Positions 57,330 through 64,000 of a DNA stretch of 64,000 nucleotides are shown piece by piece; positions within the stretch are counted from its first letter, which is position 1, and the number at the start of each line of letters is the position of its first letter. Below the pieces are notes generated by a model. The model had not been told where the DNA came from and searched no databases. It saw nothing but the letters and a program-made list of their open reading frames with translations. Location: assembly GCA_963728045.1 (NCBI GenBank), contig CAVSIE010000002.1:682001-746000 (forward strand). Reading direction: 5' to 3'. Source of the stretch: VRUE01 sp963728045. GTDB lineage: Bacteria > Actinomycetota > Thermoleophilia > Solirubrobacterales > 70-9. The translations under genes and the position numbers were made by a program.

Positions 57330-59170
57330 ATCGCGCACTCGCCCTCTCCCCTCTCCACTTTGTAGGGGCTGGAGCGCTGCCAATCGATGAACTGCTGCAT
57401 CGTCTCCAGACTGAACTCAGCGGGGAGGGTGAGGTCCTTGACCTCTTCTTCGAAACGGGGGGCGCCGGCACGCTCGGCGAATGCATTGAACTCCTCGGCC
57501 TCATCGGAGCGCTCGGCCTCGTAGAGGCGCACCCAGCGCTCGACGGCTTCGGGGACACGCTTGGCGGGCAGGCGTGACTTCAGCCGCGTGCCGAAGATCA
57601 CCTCGCCGCCCTCGTATTTGCCGCCGATGTGCGGGATGTAGGCGGGCATCTGGCGGTCGCCGATCTTCAGCGAGGCGCCGTAGAAACCGATGTTGGCGAT
57701 GTGGTGCTGGCTGCATCCGTTGGGGCAGCCGCTCATCTTCACGTGGATCTGGCGGGTCAGCCCGTCCTTGACGTCCATCGCCTCGAGCCGCTCCTTGACG
57801 GCGCGGTTGAGGCCCATCGAGCTGGTGATCCCGAGCTTGCAACTGTCGGTGCCGGGGCAGCTGACCACGTCAGTGATCTCGCGGGCGCCGGCCTCGCTGA
57901 GGCCGAGCGCGTCGAGCCGCTGCCAGACCTCGAACAGGGCCTCGTCGCGGACCCAGCGCAGGACCAGGTTCTGCTGCACGGTGCTGCGCGCGTAGCCGCC
58001 GGTGAACTCACGCATGAGCGCCGCCAGGCCACGGAACTGCTCCGGGGTCAAGTCACCGCGGTCGATCTTCACCTCGACCGCCGAGAAGCCCTCCTGGCGC
58101 TGCGCCTGCACGTTGGCCTCGCAGAAGCGCTCGAACTCGGAGCGCTCGCCGTTGGGGGACGCGGGCGCGGCGGGCGCATCCGGGGCGTTCGCCTCCTCGT
58201 CGTCGTCGAAGCGCAGCCGCTCGACCAGCTCCGCGTCGAATTCGCGCTCCTCGACCCAGTCGCCTTCGAGCTCCTCGTCGACCAGCTCGCGGAAGGCGTC
58301 GATGCCGATCTTGTCGATCAGGACCTTGATCCGGGCGCGGGCACGGTTGACGCGCAGCCACTCCTGGCGGTCGAAGATCCGCAGCGCCGCCTCCGCCACC
58401 TTGAGGTAGTCGCCGTTGTCGGCCTCGACGAACTCGTAGAGCGTGGGCGCGACGCGGGCCATGATCGAGGTGCCGCCGCCGACCCGGACCTCGAAGCCCT
58501 TGATCCCGTCCTTTTCGCGGGAGAGGAAGGCGATGTCGTGGATGCCGGTGATCGCCCGGTCCTCGTCGGAGCCGGTGAAGGCGGTCTTGATCTTGCGCGG
58601 CATCAGCTGCGTCGTCGGGTGGCGGACGAAGTAGCGGACGTAGGCGCCGGCGTAGGGGGTCGGGTCGAAGACCTCGTCGGGCGCGACGCCGGCCCAGGGA
58701 TCGCCGGTCACGTTGCGGACCGTGTTGCCGCAGCCCTCGCGTGAGGAGAGGTCGACCTCGGCGATCTCGCGCAGCAGCAGCTCCATGTCGCGCAGCGGCA
58801 CGTGGTGGATCTGGATGTTCTGGCGGGTCGTGATGTGGCCCTTGTCGAGCGGGGCGTATTTCTCGACCACGTTGGCGAAGACCTCCATCTGCTCCGGCGT
58901 GACGCCGCCGAAGGGGAGCTTCACCCGAACCATCTGGACGTCGGCCTGGCGCTGGCCGTAGACGCCCTGCTTGAGGCGGAAGCCGATGAACTCGTCTTCG
59001 GGCATCTTGCCCTCGAGGAACTCCTCGGCTTCGTTGTCGAAGTCGTCGAACTCGCGCTCGAGGATCGGGATGATGCTGCCGGGGACGTTCTCGTAGGTCT
59101 CCGGGTTCTCCAGGGATCCGGTGCGGCCCTTGCCGCGCTGCTCCTTGCCTTGGTCTACGACAACCTCCAC
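57326..59170 (-). CDS. Ferredoxin-type sulfite (nitrite) reductase
   Basis: 614 residues, two ferredoxin-like repeats around a siroheme/4Fe-4S domain. Cluster ligands: CPGTDSCKLGIT and KMSGCPNGCSQHHIANIGF (CxxxxxC ... CxxxC). N-terminal GHITTRQNIQIHHVPL and GCGNTVRNVTGDPWAG are siroheme/sulfite-contact regions. A 40-residue acidic/Ala-Pro insertion (DDDEEANAPDAPAAPASPNG) lies mid-protein. Context with cysH-sat-cysC favours sulfite over nitrite. Leaderless GTG with TATTTT 7 nt upstream. Heads the operon. Confidence 0.93.
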   Translation of the reverse strand: MEVVVDQGKEQRGKGRTGSLENPETYENVPGSIIPILEREFDDFDNEAEEFLEGKMPEDEFIGFRLKQGVYGQRQADVQMVRVKLPFGGVTPEQMEVFANVVEKYAPLDKGHITTRQNIQIHHVPLRDMELLLREIAEVDLSSREGCGNTVRNVTGDPWAGVAPDEVFDPTPYAGAYVRYFVRHPTTQLMPRKIKTAFTGSDEDRAITGIHDIAFLSREKDGIKGFEVRVGGGTSIMARVAPTLYEFVEADNGDYLKVAEAALRIFDRQEWLRVNRARARIKVLIDKIGIDAFRELVDEELEGDWVEEREFDAELVERLRFDDDEEANAPDAPAAPASPNGERSEFERFCEANVQAQRQEGFSAVEVKIDRGDLTPEQFRGLAALMREFTGGYARSTVQQNLVLRWVRDEALFEVWQRLDALGLSEAGAREITDVVSCPGTDSCKLGITSSMGLNRAVKERLEAMDVKDGLTRQIHVKMSGCPNGCSQHHIANIGFYGASLKIGDRQMPAYIPHIGGKYEGGEVIFGTRLKSRLPAKRVPEAVERWVRLYEAERSDEAEEFNAFAERAGAPRFEEEVKDLTLPAEFSLETMQQFIDWQRSSPYKVERGEGECAI

Positions 59171-59177
59171 GCCAAGG

Positions 59178-59183
59178 AAAATA
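59178..59183 (-). promoter_or_regulatory. -10 box of the sulfur-assimilation operon
   Basis: TATTTT on minus, 7 nt before the GTG at 59170, in an A/T-rich 56-nt gap upstream of sir. No operator symmetry was obvious apart from CCTGTCAGG further upstream (59190-59198). Confidence 0.55.
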
Positions 59184-59226
59184 GCAAAACCTGACAGGGA
59201 TTAGGGTATTTAGTTCGGAAGGCGCT

Positions 59227-59619
59227 TCAGGACTTGCTCGGAGGCAGTTTTCCTCCAGCGTGGAGAATCGCTGCGGCCTCGCCCGACTCAGCCACCGAAC
59301 CGCCCTCTGGAGCGAGCGGCAATCCCTCCTCGGCCCAGCCGACTATGCCCTCGCTCAGCTTCGCCGCGTCGTAGCCCTCGGCCGCCAGGGCGGCAGTCGC
59401 CATGCTCGAACGATTGCCGCCGCGGCAGTAGAGGACGACCGGGCGATCCTTGTCGATCTCCCCGGCCCGCTCGGCCAGCTCAGCCAGTGGCAAGTGGGTC
59501 GCCCCCTCGATCCGCCCCATCTCCCACTCGTGGTCGGCGCGCACATCGACCAGCTGCGCGCCTTCATCGATCAACTTCTGGGCCTCCTCGCGGGAGACCT
59601 CCTTCGGCTCCTCAGTCAT
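59227..59619 (-). CDS. Rhodanese-domain protein
   Basis: 130 residues. Single rhodanese domain: EAQKLIDEGAQLVDVRADHEWEMGRI, HLPLAELAERAGEI, active-site Cys in VVLYCRGGNRSSMAT, GGIVGWAEEGLPL-like end (EGIVGWAEEGLPL). Sulfur transfer or thiosulfate handling, consistent with the neighbouring sulfite reductase though in a separate transcript from it. ATG 59619 overlaps the dodecin stop (TGATG). Confidence 0.92.
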   Translation of the reverse strand: MTEEPKEVSREEAQKLIDEGAQLVDVRADHEWEMGRIEGATHLPLAELAERAGEIDKDRPVVLYCRGGNRSSMATAALAAEGYDAAKLSEGIVGWAEEGLPLAPEGGSVAESGEAAAILHAGGKLPPSKS

Positions 59620-59828
59620 CAATCGATGTCCGTTCCCTCGATCAGGAAGGCGACCCGCACGTGAGCGCGGTACTCGTCGAGGTTCTCGCCCCGAATCCCG
59701 GTCGAGACGATGTCGACGGCGCGGATGTTGCGCAGGGTGCCTTGCGCCTGGCTCAGCGCCTGCCTCGCCGCGTCGTCGGTCGACGTCTTGGAGCTCCCGA
59801 CCAGCTCGATGATCTTCACGACAGCCAT
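59619..59828 (-). CDS. Dodecin
   Basis: 69 residues, the exact dodecin length. MAVVKIIELVGSSKTSTDDA, QGTLRNIRAVDIVSTGIRGENLDEYRAHVRVAF (core LRNIRAVDIVSTGI) matches the beta-alpha-beta-beta fold that assembles into a 12-mer storing flavin or CoA. ATG 59828 with AGGAGG 6 nt upstream, the best Shine-Dalgarno of the region. Overlaps the preceding small gene by 13 nt. Confidence 0.94.
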   Translation of the reverse strand: MAVVKIIELVGSSKTSTDDAARQALSQAQGTLRNIRAVDIVSTGIRGENLDEYRAHVRVAFLIEGTDID

Positions 59829-60010
59829 TTCGATCCTCCTTCGTCGAGGTCCTGAATGCTTGCCTTGGCGCCGACTCCCTCGATCAGCGCCGCCCGCTGC
59901 CACGGGCTCACCGTCTCCCCATCGGCCGCGGTAGGCGCGGTCTCGGCCTCAAACCGTGCAATCGCCGCCGCGATCGCCGCCGCCTCGTCGTTTCCGGCGA
60001 TTTCCGCCAT
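59816..60010 (-). CDS. Small protein resembling actinobacterial carboxylase-associated/epsilon-type peptides
   Basis: 64 residues: AAAIAAAIARFEAETAP helix, a short linker, then SPWQRAALIEGVGAKAS and LDEGGSKWLS. The helix plus (N/S)PWQRAALxEGV end resembles small proteins accompanying actinobacterial acyl-CoA carboxylases; I am only moderately sure. Leaderless ATG with TAGGGT 6 nt upstream. First of three genes with dodecin and rhodanese. Confidence 0.7.
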   Translation of the reverse strand: MAEIAGNDEAAAIAAAIARFEAETAPTAADGETVSPWQRAALIEGVGAKASIQDLDEGGSKWLS

Positions 60011-60033
60011 GTCCCAACCCTACTGAGGCGCGA

Positions 60034-61773
60034 TCAGCCGCTGTGATTCAGGCCGGGAACCGGCACCCCGTGCTTGTGCTCGGCGCAGAGGGCAGGGCCG
60101 GGGTCGAAGCTGTCGGTGAGGGCGAAGCCGGCGGGGGTGCCGACGATGATCGGCTCCGCTTTGGCTTTCGATTTCCCTTTGGGCCTGACGGGCTTGCCGC
60201 GGCCGCACTGGATCGAGAAGTCGCGGACGCCGTCGCGGGCGTCGATCACGTCGTCGCCGCCGCCGCCGTAGAAGCGGTCGGCGCCGGGCTGGCCGAGCAT
60301 CGCGTTTTTGCCCCCGTCGCCGATCAGGACGTCCCAGTCGAAAGAGCCCTCCATGTCCTCGTTGGAGTCGTCGAGGCGGACCGAGTCGCAGCCGCGGACC
60401 TCGTCGATCCAGGCCTTGTCGAGCGGGAAGGAGATGTAGAGAAGGCCGGGGTGCGCTTGGGTCTCGGCGAAGGAAGCGTCGTCGCGCCCGGGCCCGCCGA
60501 CGATCGCGCCGCCGGCGCAGCCGCCGCCCGCCGCCAGCAGGTCGCCGTGCTCTTCGCCGTAGAGGAAGGTCGGGCCGGGCGTGCTGCCGATCAGGCCGTC
60601 GGCGCCCGCTCCGCCGTAGAGGCGGTCGGCGCCGAAGCCCGCCTCGATCAGGTCGTCCTCGGGCCCACCTCGAATCACGTCGTCGCCGGTTCCCCCGGCG
60701 ACGCGGACGTTCTCGACGCCGGAGAGGTCGCCTTCGATTCGCAGGCGATCGTCACCGGGCCCGAGGTCGGCCATCAGCCAACGGGCCGGCCCACCAGCCG
60801 CGCAGCTCGCTTGAGTCGGGCCGGTCCGGGTGCAGCCCGGTCCAAGCGCTATTCCCTTGGCAGCGGTGACGCCGAAGGTCGTAGAGCGTTCGTCGAAGGC
60901 GACGGTGAACTCGTCGCGGCCGCCGCCGCCGACGATCGCCAGGCCGCCGCCCTCGGTATGGGAGCGATCGATCTCGATGTAGGCCGAGGCTTTCAGCCGG
61001 CGCTCTTTCCCACAGGAGGCCGTGCTTCCTTTCGCGCCGCGGCAGCCGTCGGAGCCTTGGCCGCCGTTCAGCTCGTCGCGACCCTTGCCGCCGACGATCG
61101 TGTCGTCGCCCGGGCCGCCGTCGATCTCGTTGTCGCGGGGGTCGCCGACCAGGACGTCGTCGAAGGCCGAGCCCTCGAGGCTCTCGAAGCGGAAGAGCCG
61201 GTCGTGGCCGTCGCCGCGCGCCTTGTGGGTGACGAGCGAGACGCGCACGCCGCCGCCGCTCGGTGAGGCGACATCGGTCGCGAACGAGGCGACGTCGCCG
61301 CCCCCTGGGCCGCCGTCCATGCGGTCGTAGCCGTAGTCGCCGTGGACGTGGTCGAAGCTGCCCCGCCCGCCGCTGACCATGTCGATTCCTAGGCTGCCCG
61401 CCGCCTCGTCGTGCTCGCCGTTGCCGCCAAGCACCTTGTCGTCGCCGAGGTCGCCGATCGCCCGGTCGCCCTCGCCGGCGCCGCCGTCGACGAGGTCGTT
61501 GCCGCGGCCGCCCCGGACCAGGTCGGCCCCGGGCCCGCCGCAGATCAGGTCGTTGGCGAGGCTGCCGAAGATCGTGTCGTCGCCGAGGCCACCCCAGATC
61601 ACGTCGCGGCCCGGCGTCCCGTGCAGGACGTCTGCTTTGTCGGCGCCGACGATTTTCGCCCGCCGCCCGTGGCAGCGCGGGTCCTCTTCCTCCGCCGGCG
61701 GCGCCGCGCCCAGCGCGAGGAAGGCGCCGAGCAGCACCACTCCAACCGCTATGCCCCTGCCTACTCGGTTCAC
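60034..61773 (-). CDS. Secreted RTX (hemolysin-type calcium-binding) repeat protein
   Basis: 579 residues; signal peptide AVGVVLLGAFLALGAAP. Two blocks of GGxGxD nonapeptides: about 45-260 (GGLGDDTIFG, GGPGADLVRGGRGNDLVDGG, GGKGRDELNGGQGSDGC) and about 365-540 (GGTGDDVIRGGPEDDLIEAG, GGAGADGLIG, GGGGDDVIDA), separated by a ~100-residue beta domain (KASAYIEIDRSHTEGG). Each block should form a calcium-bound beta-roll. No catalytic domain, so an adhesion or matrix role is likely. Leaderless GTG: TACGAT 9 nt upstream. Confidence 0.9.
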   Translation of the reverse strand: MNRVGRGIAVGVVLLGAFLALGAAPPAEEEDPRCHGRRAKIVGADKADVLHGTPGRDVIWGGLGDDTIFGSLANDLICGGPGADLVRGGRGNDLVDGGAGEGDRAIGDLGDDKVLGGNGEHDEAAGSLGIDMVSGGRGSFDHVHGDYGYDRMDGGPGGGDVASFATDVASPSGGGVRVSLVTHKARGDGHDRLFRFESLEGSAFDDVLVGDPRDNEIDGGPGDDTIVGGKGRDELNGGQGSDGCRGAKGSTASCGKERRLKASAYIEIDRSHTEGGGLAIVGGGGRDEFTVAFDERSTTFGVTAAKGIALGPGCTRTGPTQASCAAGGPARWLMADLGPGDDRLRIEGDLSGVENVRVAGGTGDDVIRGGPEDDLIEAGFGADRLYGGAGADGLIGSTPGPTFLYGEEHGDLLAAGGGCAGGAIVGGPGRDDASFAETQAHPGLLYISFPLDKAWIDEVRGCDSVRLDDSNEDMEGSFDWDVLIGDGGKNAMLGQPGADRFYGGGGDDVIDARDGVRDFSIQCGRGKPVRPKGKSKAKAEPIIVGTPAGFALTDSFDPGPALCAEHKHGVPVPGLNHSG

Positions 61774-61801
61774 GAAGAGCTGATCGTAAGCCCGCGGTCG
61801 G

Positions 61802-63244
61802 CTATTCGAGGTTGATCATCACGTGCTTGATGCTCGTGTAGTCCTCGAGCGCGTAGACCGAGAGGTCCTTGCCGTAGCCGGACTGCTTGTAGCCGCCGTG
61901 CGGCATCTCGGAGACGAGCGTGATGTGATCGTTGATCCAGACGCAGCCGAACTCGAGCGCGTTGGCGACCCGCATCGCACGGCCGACGTCCCGGGTCCAG
62001 ACCGAGGAGGCGAGGCCGTAGCGGGTGCCGTTCGCCCACTCGATCGCCTTCTCCTCATCGGAGAAGGGCTGGACCGTGATCACCGGGCCGAAGATCTCGT
62101 CCTGGATCATCTCGTCGCCCTGCTCGAGGCCAGCGACCACTGCAGGCTCAAGGAAGTAGCCGGGCAGGTCGGGCTGGCCGCCGCCGGTGACGATCTCGGC
62201 GTTGCCGGGGCGCCGCTCGAGGAAGCCCTCGACCCGCTCGCGCTGGCGCGCAGAGTTGAGCGGGCCCAGCGTCGTGTCGGACGAGAGCGTGTCGCCGAGG
62301 ACCAGCGCCTGGGCTTCGGAGCTGAGACCGCTGACGACGTCGTCGTAGACGGCGGCGGAGGCGAGCACCCGGGTCGCCGCGGTGCAGTCCTGGCCGGCGT
62401 TGTAGTAGCCGGCGCCGGCGATCGTCTCCAGCGCGGTCTCCATCTCGACGTCGTCGAAGACGATGACCGGCGCCTTGCCGCCGAGCTCGAGATGGACTCG
62501 CTTCAGGCTGTCGGCCGCCGCCTTGGCGATCCACTTGCCGGTCGGAGGCGAGCCGGTCAGGCAGACCATCGCGACGTCTGGGTGGGTGACGAGCTCGGCC
62601 CCGGTCGGCTCGCCGTGGCCGCCGATCGCGTTGAGCACTCCCGGCGGCAGCAGGTCGGCGCACCACTCGGCGAACAGGAGCGTCGTCAGCGGCGTCGTCT
62701 CGGCCGGCTTGATCACGATCGTGTTGCCGGCGGCGAGCGCCGGGCCGATCTTCCAGACGGCCATCATCAGCGGGTAGTTCCAGGGGGTGATCTGGGCGAC
62801 CACCCCGACCGGCTCGCGGCGGACGAAGGAGGTACGGCCCTTCGTGTACTCGCCGGCGGCGCGGCCCTCCATCGTGCGCGCGGCGCCGGCGAAGAAGCGC
62901 AGCTGGTCGGCCATCACCGGGATTTCGTCCTCGAGCACGGCGGAGCGCGGCTTGCCGGCGTCGGCGGACTCGAGGCCGGCGATCTCCTCACCGCGCTCCT
63001 CGATCAGGTCGGCCATCCGCAGCAGCGCCTGCGCGCGCTCGCCCGGTGGCGTCGCCGCCCAGCCATGGAAGGCAGCCTTGGCGGCCTCGACTGCGGCGTC
63101 CACGTCAGCCTTGGTCGAGAGTGGCGCCTCGGCGATCGTCTCACCGCTCGCCGGGTTGACGACGTCCTCGGTCTTCCCCTCCACCGGGTCGACCGCCTTG
63201 CCGCCGATGAAGTTCCTCAGCCTCGTCTTCTCCACGGTCGCCAC
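61802..63244 (-). CDS. NAD(P)-dependent aldehyde dehydrogenase
   Basis: 480 residues. ALDH superfamily: ITPWNYPLMMAVWKIGPALAAGNTIVIKP (core PWNYPLMM), LTGSPPTGKWIA (Rossmann), catalytic Glu in LELGGKAPVIVFDD and Cys in NAGQDCTAATR, EIFGPVITVQPF, LEFGCVWINDH, PHGGYKQSGYGKDLS. Closest to gamma-aminobutyraldehyde/betaine-aldehyde dehydrogenases by these motifs. GTG 63244 directly abuts the stop of the alanine dehydrogenase gene, so both are one operon. Confidence 0.94.
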   Translation of the reverse strand: MATVEKTRLRNFIGGKAVDPVEGKTEDVVNPASGETIAEAPLSTKADVDAAVEAAKAAFHGWAATPPGERAQALLRMADLIEERGEEIAGLESADAGKPRSAVLEDEIPVMADQLRFFAGAARTMEGRAAGEYTKGRTSFVRREPVGVVAQITPWNYPLMMAVWKIGPALAAGNTIVIKPAETTPLTTLLFAEWCADLLPPGVLNAIGGHGEPTGAELVTHPDVAMVCLTGSPPTGKWIAKAAADSLKRVHLELGGKAPVIVFDDVEMETALETIAGAGYYNAGQDCTAATRVLASAAVYDDVVSGLSSEAQALVLGDTLSSDTTLGPLNSARQRERVEGFLERRPGNAEIVTGGGQPDLPGYFLEPAVVAGLEQGDEMIQDEIFGPVITVQPFSDEEKAIEWANGTRYGLASSVWTRDVGRAMRVANALEFGCVWINDHITLVSEMPHGGYKQSGYGKDLSVYALEDYTSIKHVMINLE

Positions 63245-64000
63245 TCAGCTCACCTCCACGTTTTCCTTGATTTCAAGTGCCTCCTCCACCGGCACGCAGG
63301 TCGCACCAACCCCCTCGGCAACCGCCGGGTGGGTCACCTCCCCGGCAGCGACGTTGACCCCGAGCCGCAGCCCGGGGTCCCGCCGGATTGCTCCGGTAAC
63401 GCCGGCGTCAGCAAGGGAGATTGCATAAGGCAGCGTCGCGTTGGTGAGAGCGTGGGTCGAGGTGATCGGCACCGCGCCGGGCATGTTGGCGACGCAGTAG
63501 TGAATGACGCCATCGACCTCGAAGGTCGGGTCCCGGTGTGTAGTGGGGTGTGAGGTCTCGAAGCAGCCTCCCTGGTCGATTGCGACGTCGACCAGGACCG
63601 CGCCGGGCTTCATCAGCGCCAGCTGCTCGCGGCTGACGACGAAGGGAGCGCGGGCGCCGTGGACGAGGACGGCGCCGATCACCAGGTCGGCGGTCGGCAG
63701 CATCTGCTCGATCGCCAGCGTGGTCGAGTAGACGGTCGAGCAGCGACCGCCGAAGGCCGTCTCCAGCTCGCGCAGGCGGTCGATCGACTTGTCGAAGACG
63801 AAGACGTCGGCCTCCATCCCGATCGCGATGAAGGCGGCGTTCATGCCGACCACGCCGCCGCCGATCACGATCACGTTGGCGGCGGCGACGCCGGGGACGC
63901 CGCCGAGCAGGATGCCGCGGCCGCCCATCGGCTTCTCCAGCATGAAGGCCCCGGCCTGGGTCGCGATCTTGCCGGCGATCTCGCTCATCGGCGCCAGCAG
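63245..64000 (-). CDS. ald: Alanine dehydrogenase, N-terminus cut by window end
   Basis: 252 residues visible; the frame stays open to 64000 (LLAPMSEIAG..., the usual context of this motif), so the true start is outside. GGRGILLGGVPGVAAANVIVIGGGVVGMNAAFIAIGM contains the Rossmann GGGVVG; VFDKSIDRLREL, DLVIGAVLVHGARAP, VDVAIDQGGCFETSHPTTHRDPTF (core DQGGCFETSHPTTH) and VANMPGAVP are diagnostic of Ald. Reversible NAD-dependent deamination of L-alanine to pyruvate; with the aldehyde dehydrogenase it suggests amino-acid/amine catabolism. Confidence 0.95.
   Translation of the reverse strand: MLAPMSEIAGKIATQAGAFMLEKPMGGRGILLGGVPGVAAANVIVIGGGVVGMNAAFIAIGMEADVFVFDKSIDRLRELETAFGGRCSTVYSTTLAIEQMLPTADLVIGAVLVHGARAPFVVSREQLALMKPGAVLVDVAIDQGGCFETSHPTTHRDPTFEVDGVIHYCVANMPGAVPITSTHALTNATLPYAISLADAGVTGAIRRDPGLRLGVNVAAGEVTHPAVAEGVGATCVPVEEALEIKENVEVS

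Overview
The window is chromosomal DNA of a G+C-rich actinobacterium. Gene content suggests the Thermoleophilia/Solirubrobacterales side of the phylum: secreted beta-propeller and RTX proteins, CC-type/actinobacterial ArsC, HtaA-type heme proteins, an R2-like diiron protein, GTG/TTG starts and many leaderless promoters. That placement is inference; no rRNA is present. Coding density is high, most operons use 1-4 nt stop/start overlaps, and there is one tRNA (Val-CAC) and one long-form SRP RNA (271 nt). No CRISPR array, rRNA, transposase or prophage was seen.

Layout. 1-9.5 kb: ftsH with a downstream secreted propeller-like gene, a PstS-like secreted binding protein and two large secreted proteins, all on minus. 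9.5-11.4 kb: arsenic-type cluster, arsR - 44-residue Cys-rich peptide - R2-like diiron protein, divergent from arsC. 11.4-16 kb: MerR-type regulator and degenerate GGDEF protein, then dnaX-ybaB-recR. 15.9-21.4 kb: membrane glycosyltransferase-like protein carrying an in-frame palindromic repeat, acetolactate decarboxylase, ABC-2 exporter, SRP RNA, secreted protein. 21.5-25 kb: Kef-type antiporter, tRNA-Val, then an accessory-looking pair: EVE-domain/nuclease-like protein and a Fic protein with tandem palindromic operators. 25-31 kb: metabolic and housekeeping genes (VOC, ArfB, arginase-like, PCD, GST-like, ADH, HD-GYP). 31.6-38.2 kb: MFS gene plus a complete peptide/nickel-type ABC transporter in one overlapping operon. 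38.2-46.7 kb: ATP-dependent DNA ligase, sucCD, HAD, sulfatase, acyl-CoA carboxylase alpha, PHP protein. 46.7-54.8 kb: a heme/iron acquisition island (DUF2470, IsdG/MhuD-type heme oxygenase, HmuTUV-type ABC transporter, two HtaA proteins, a SUOX-like/PKD anchored protein, an ExbB-like channel and DUF2149). 54.9-60 kb: assimilatory sulfur genes (sir-cysH-sat-cysC), rhodanese, dodecin. 60-64 kb: RTX protein, aldehyde dehydrogenase, alanine dehydrogenase (cut by the window end).

The three strongest novel signals are: (i) four copies of a 89-99 bp palindromic element with an invariant core and compensating arms, one of them translated in frame inside a membrane protein; (ii) the heme island, in which a short palindrome TTAGGGnnCCCTAA recurs at the presumed promoters and an ExbB/DUF2149 motor-like pair sits in what should be a monoderm cell; (iii) a recurrent TAnnnT box 6-9 nt upstream of at least a dozen start codons without Shine-Dalgarno, calibrated by the same box 7 nt upstream of the SRP RNA 5' end, which points to widespread leaderless transcription.
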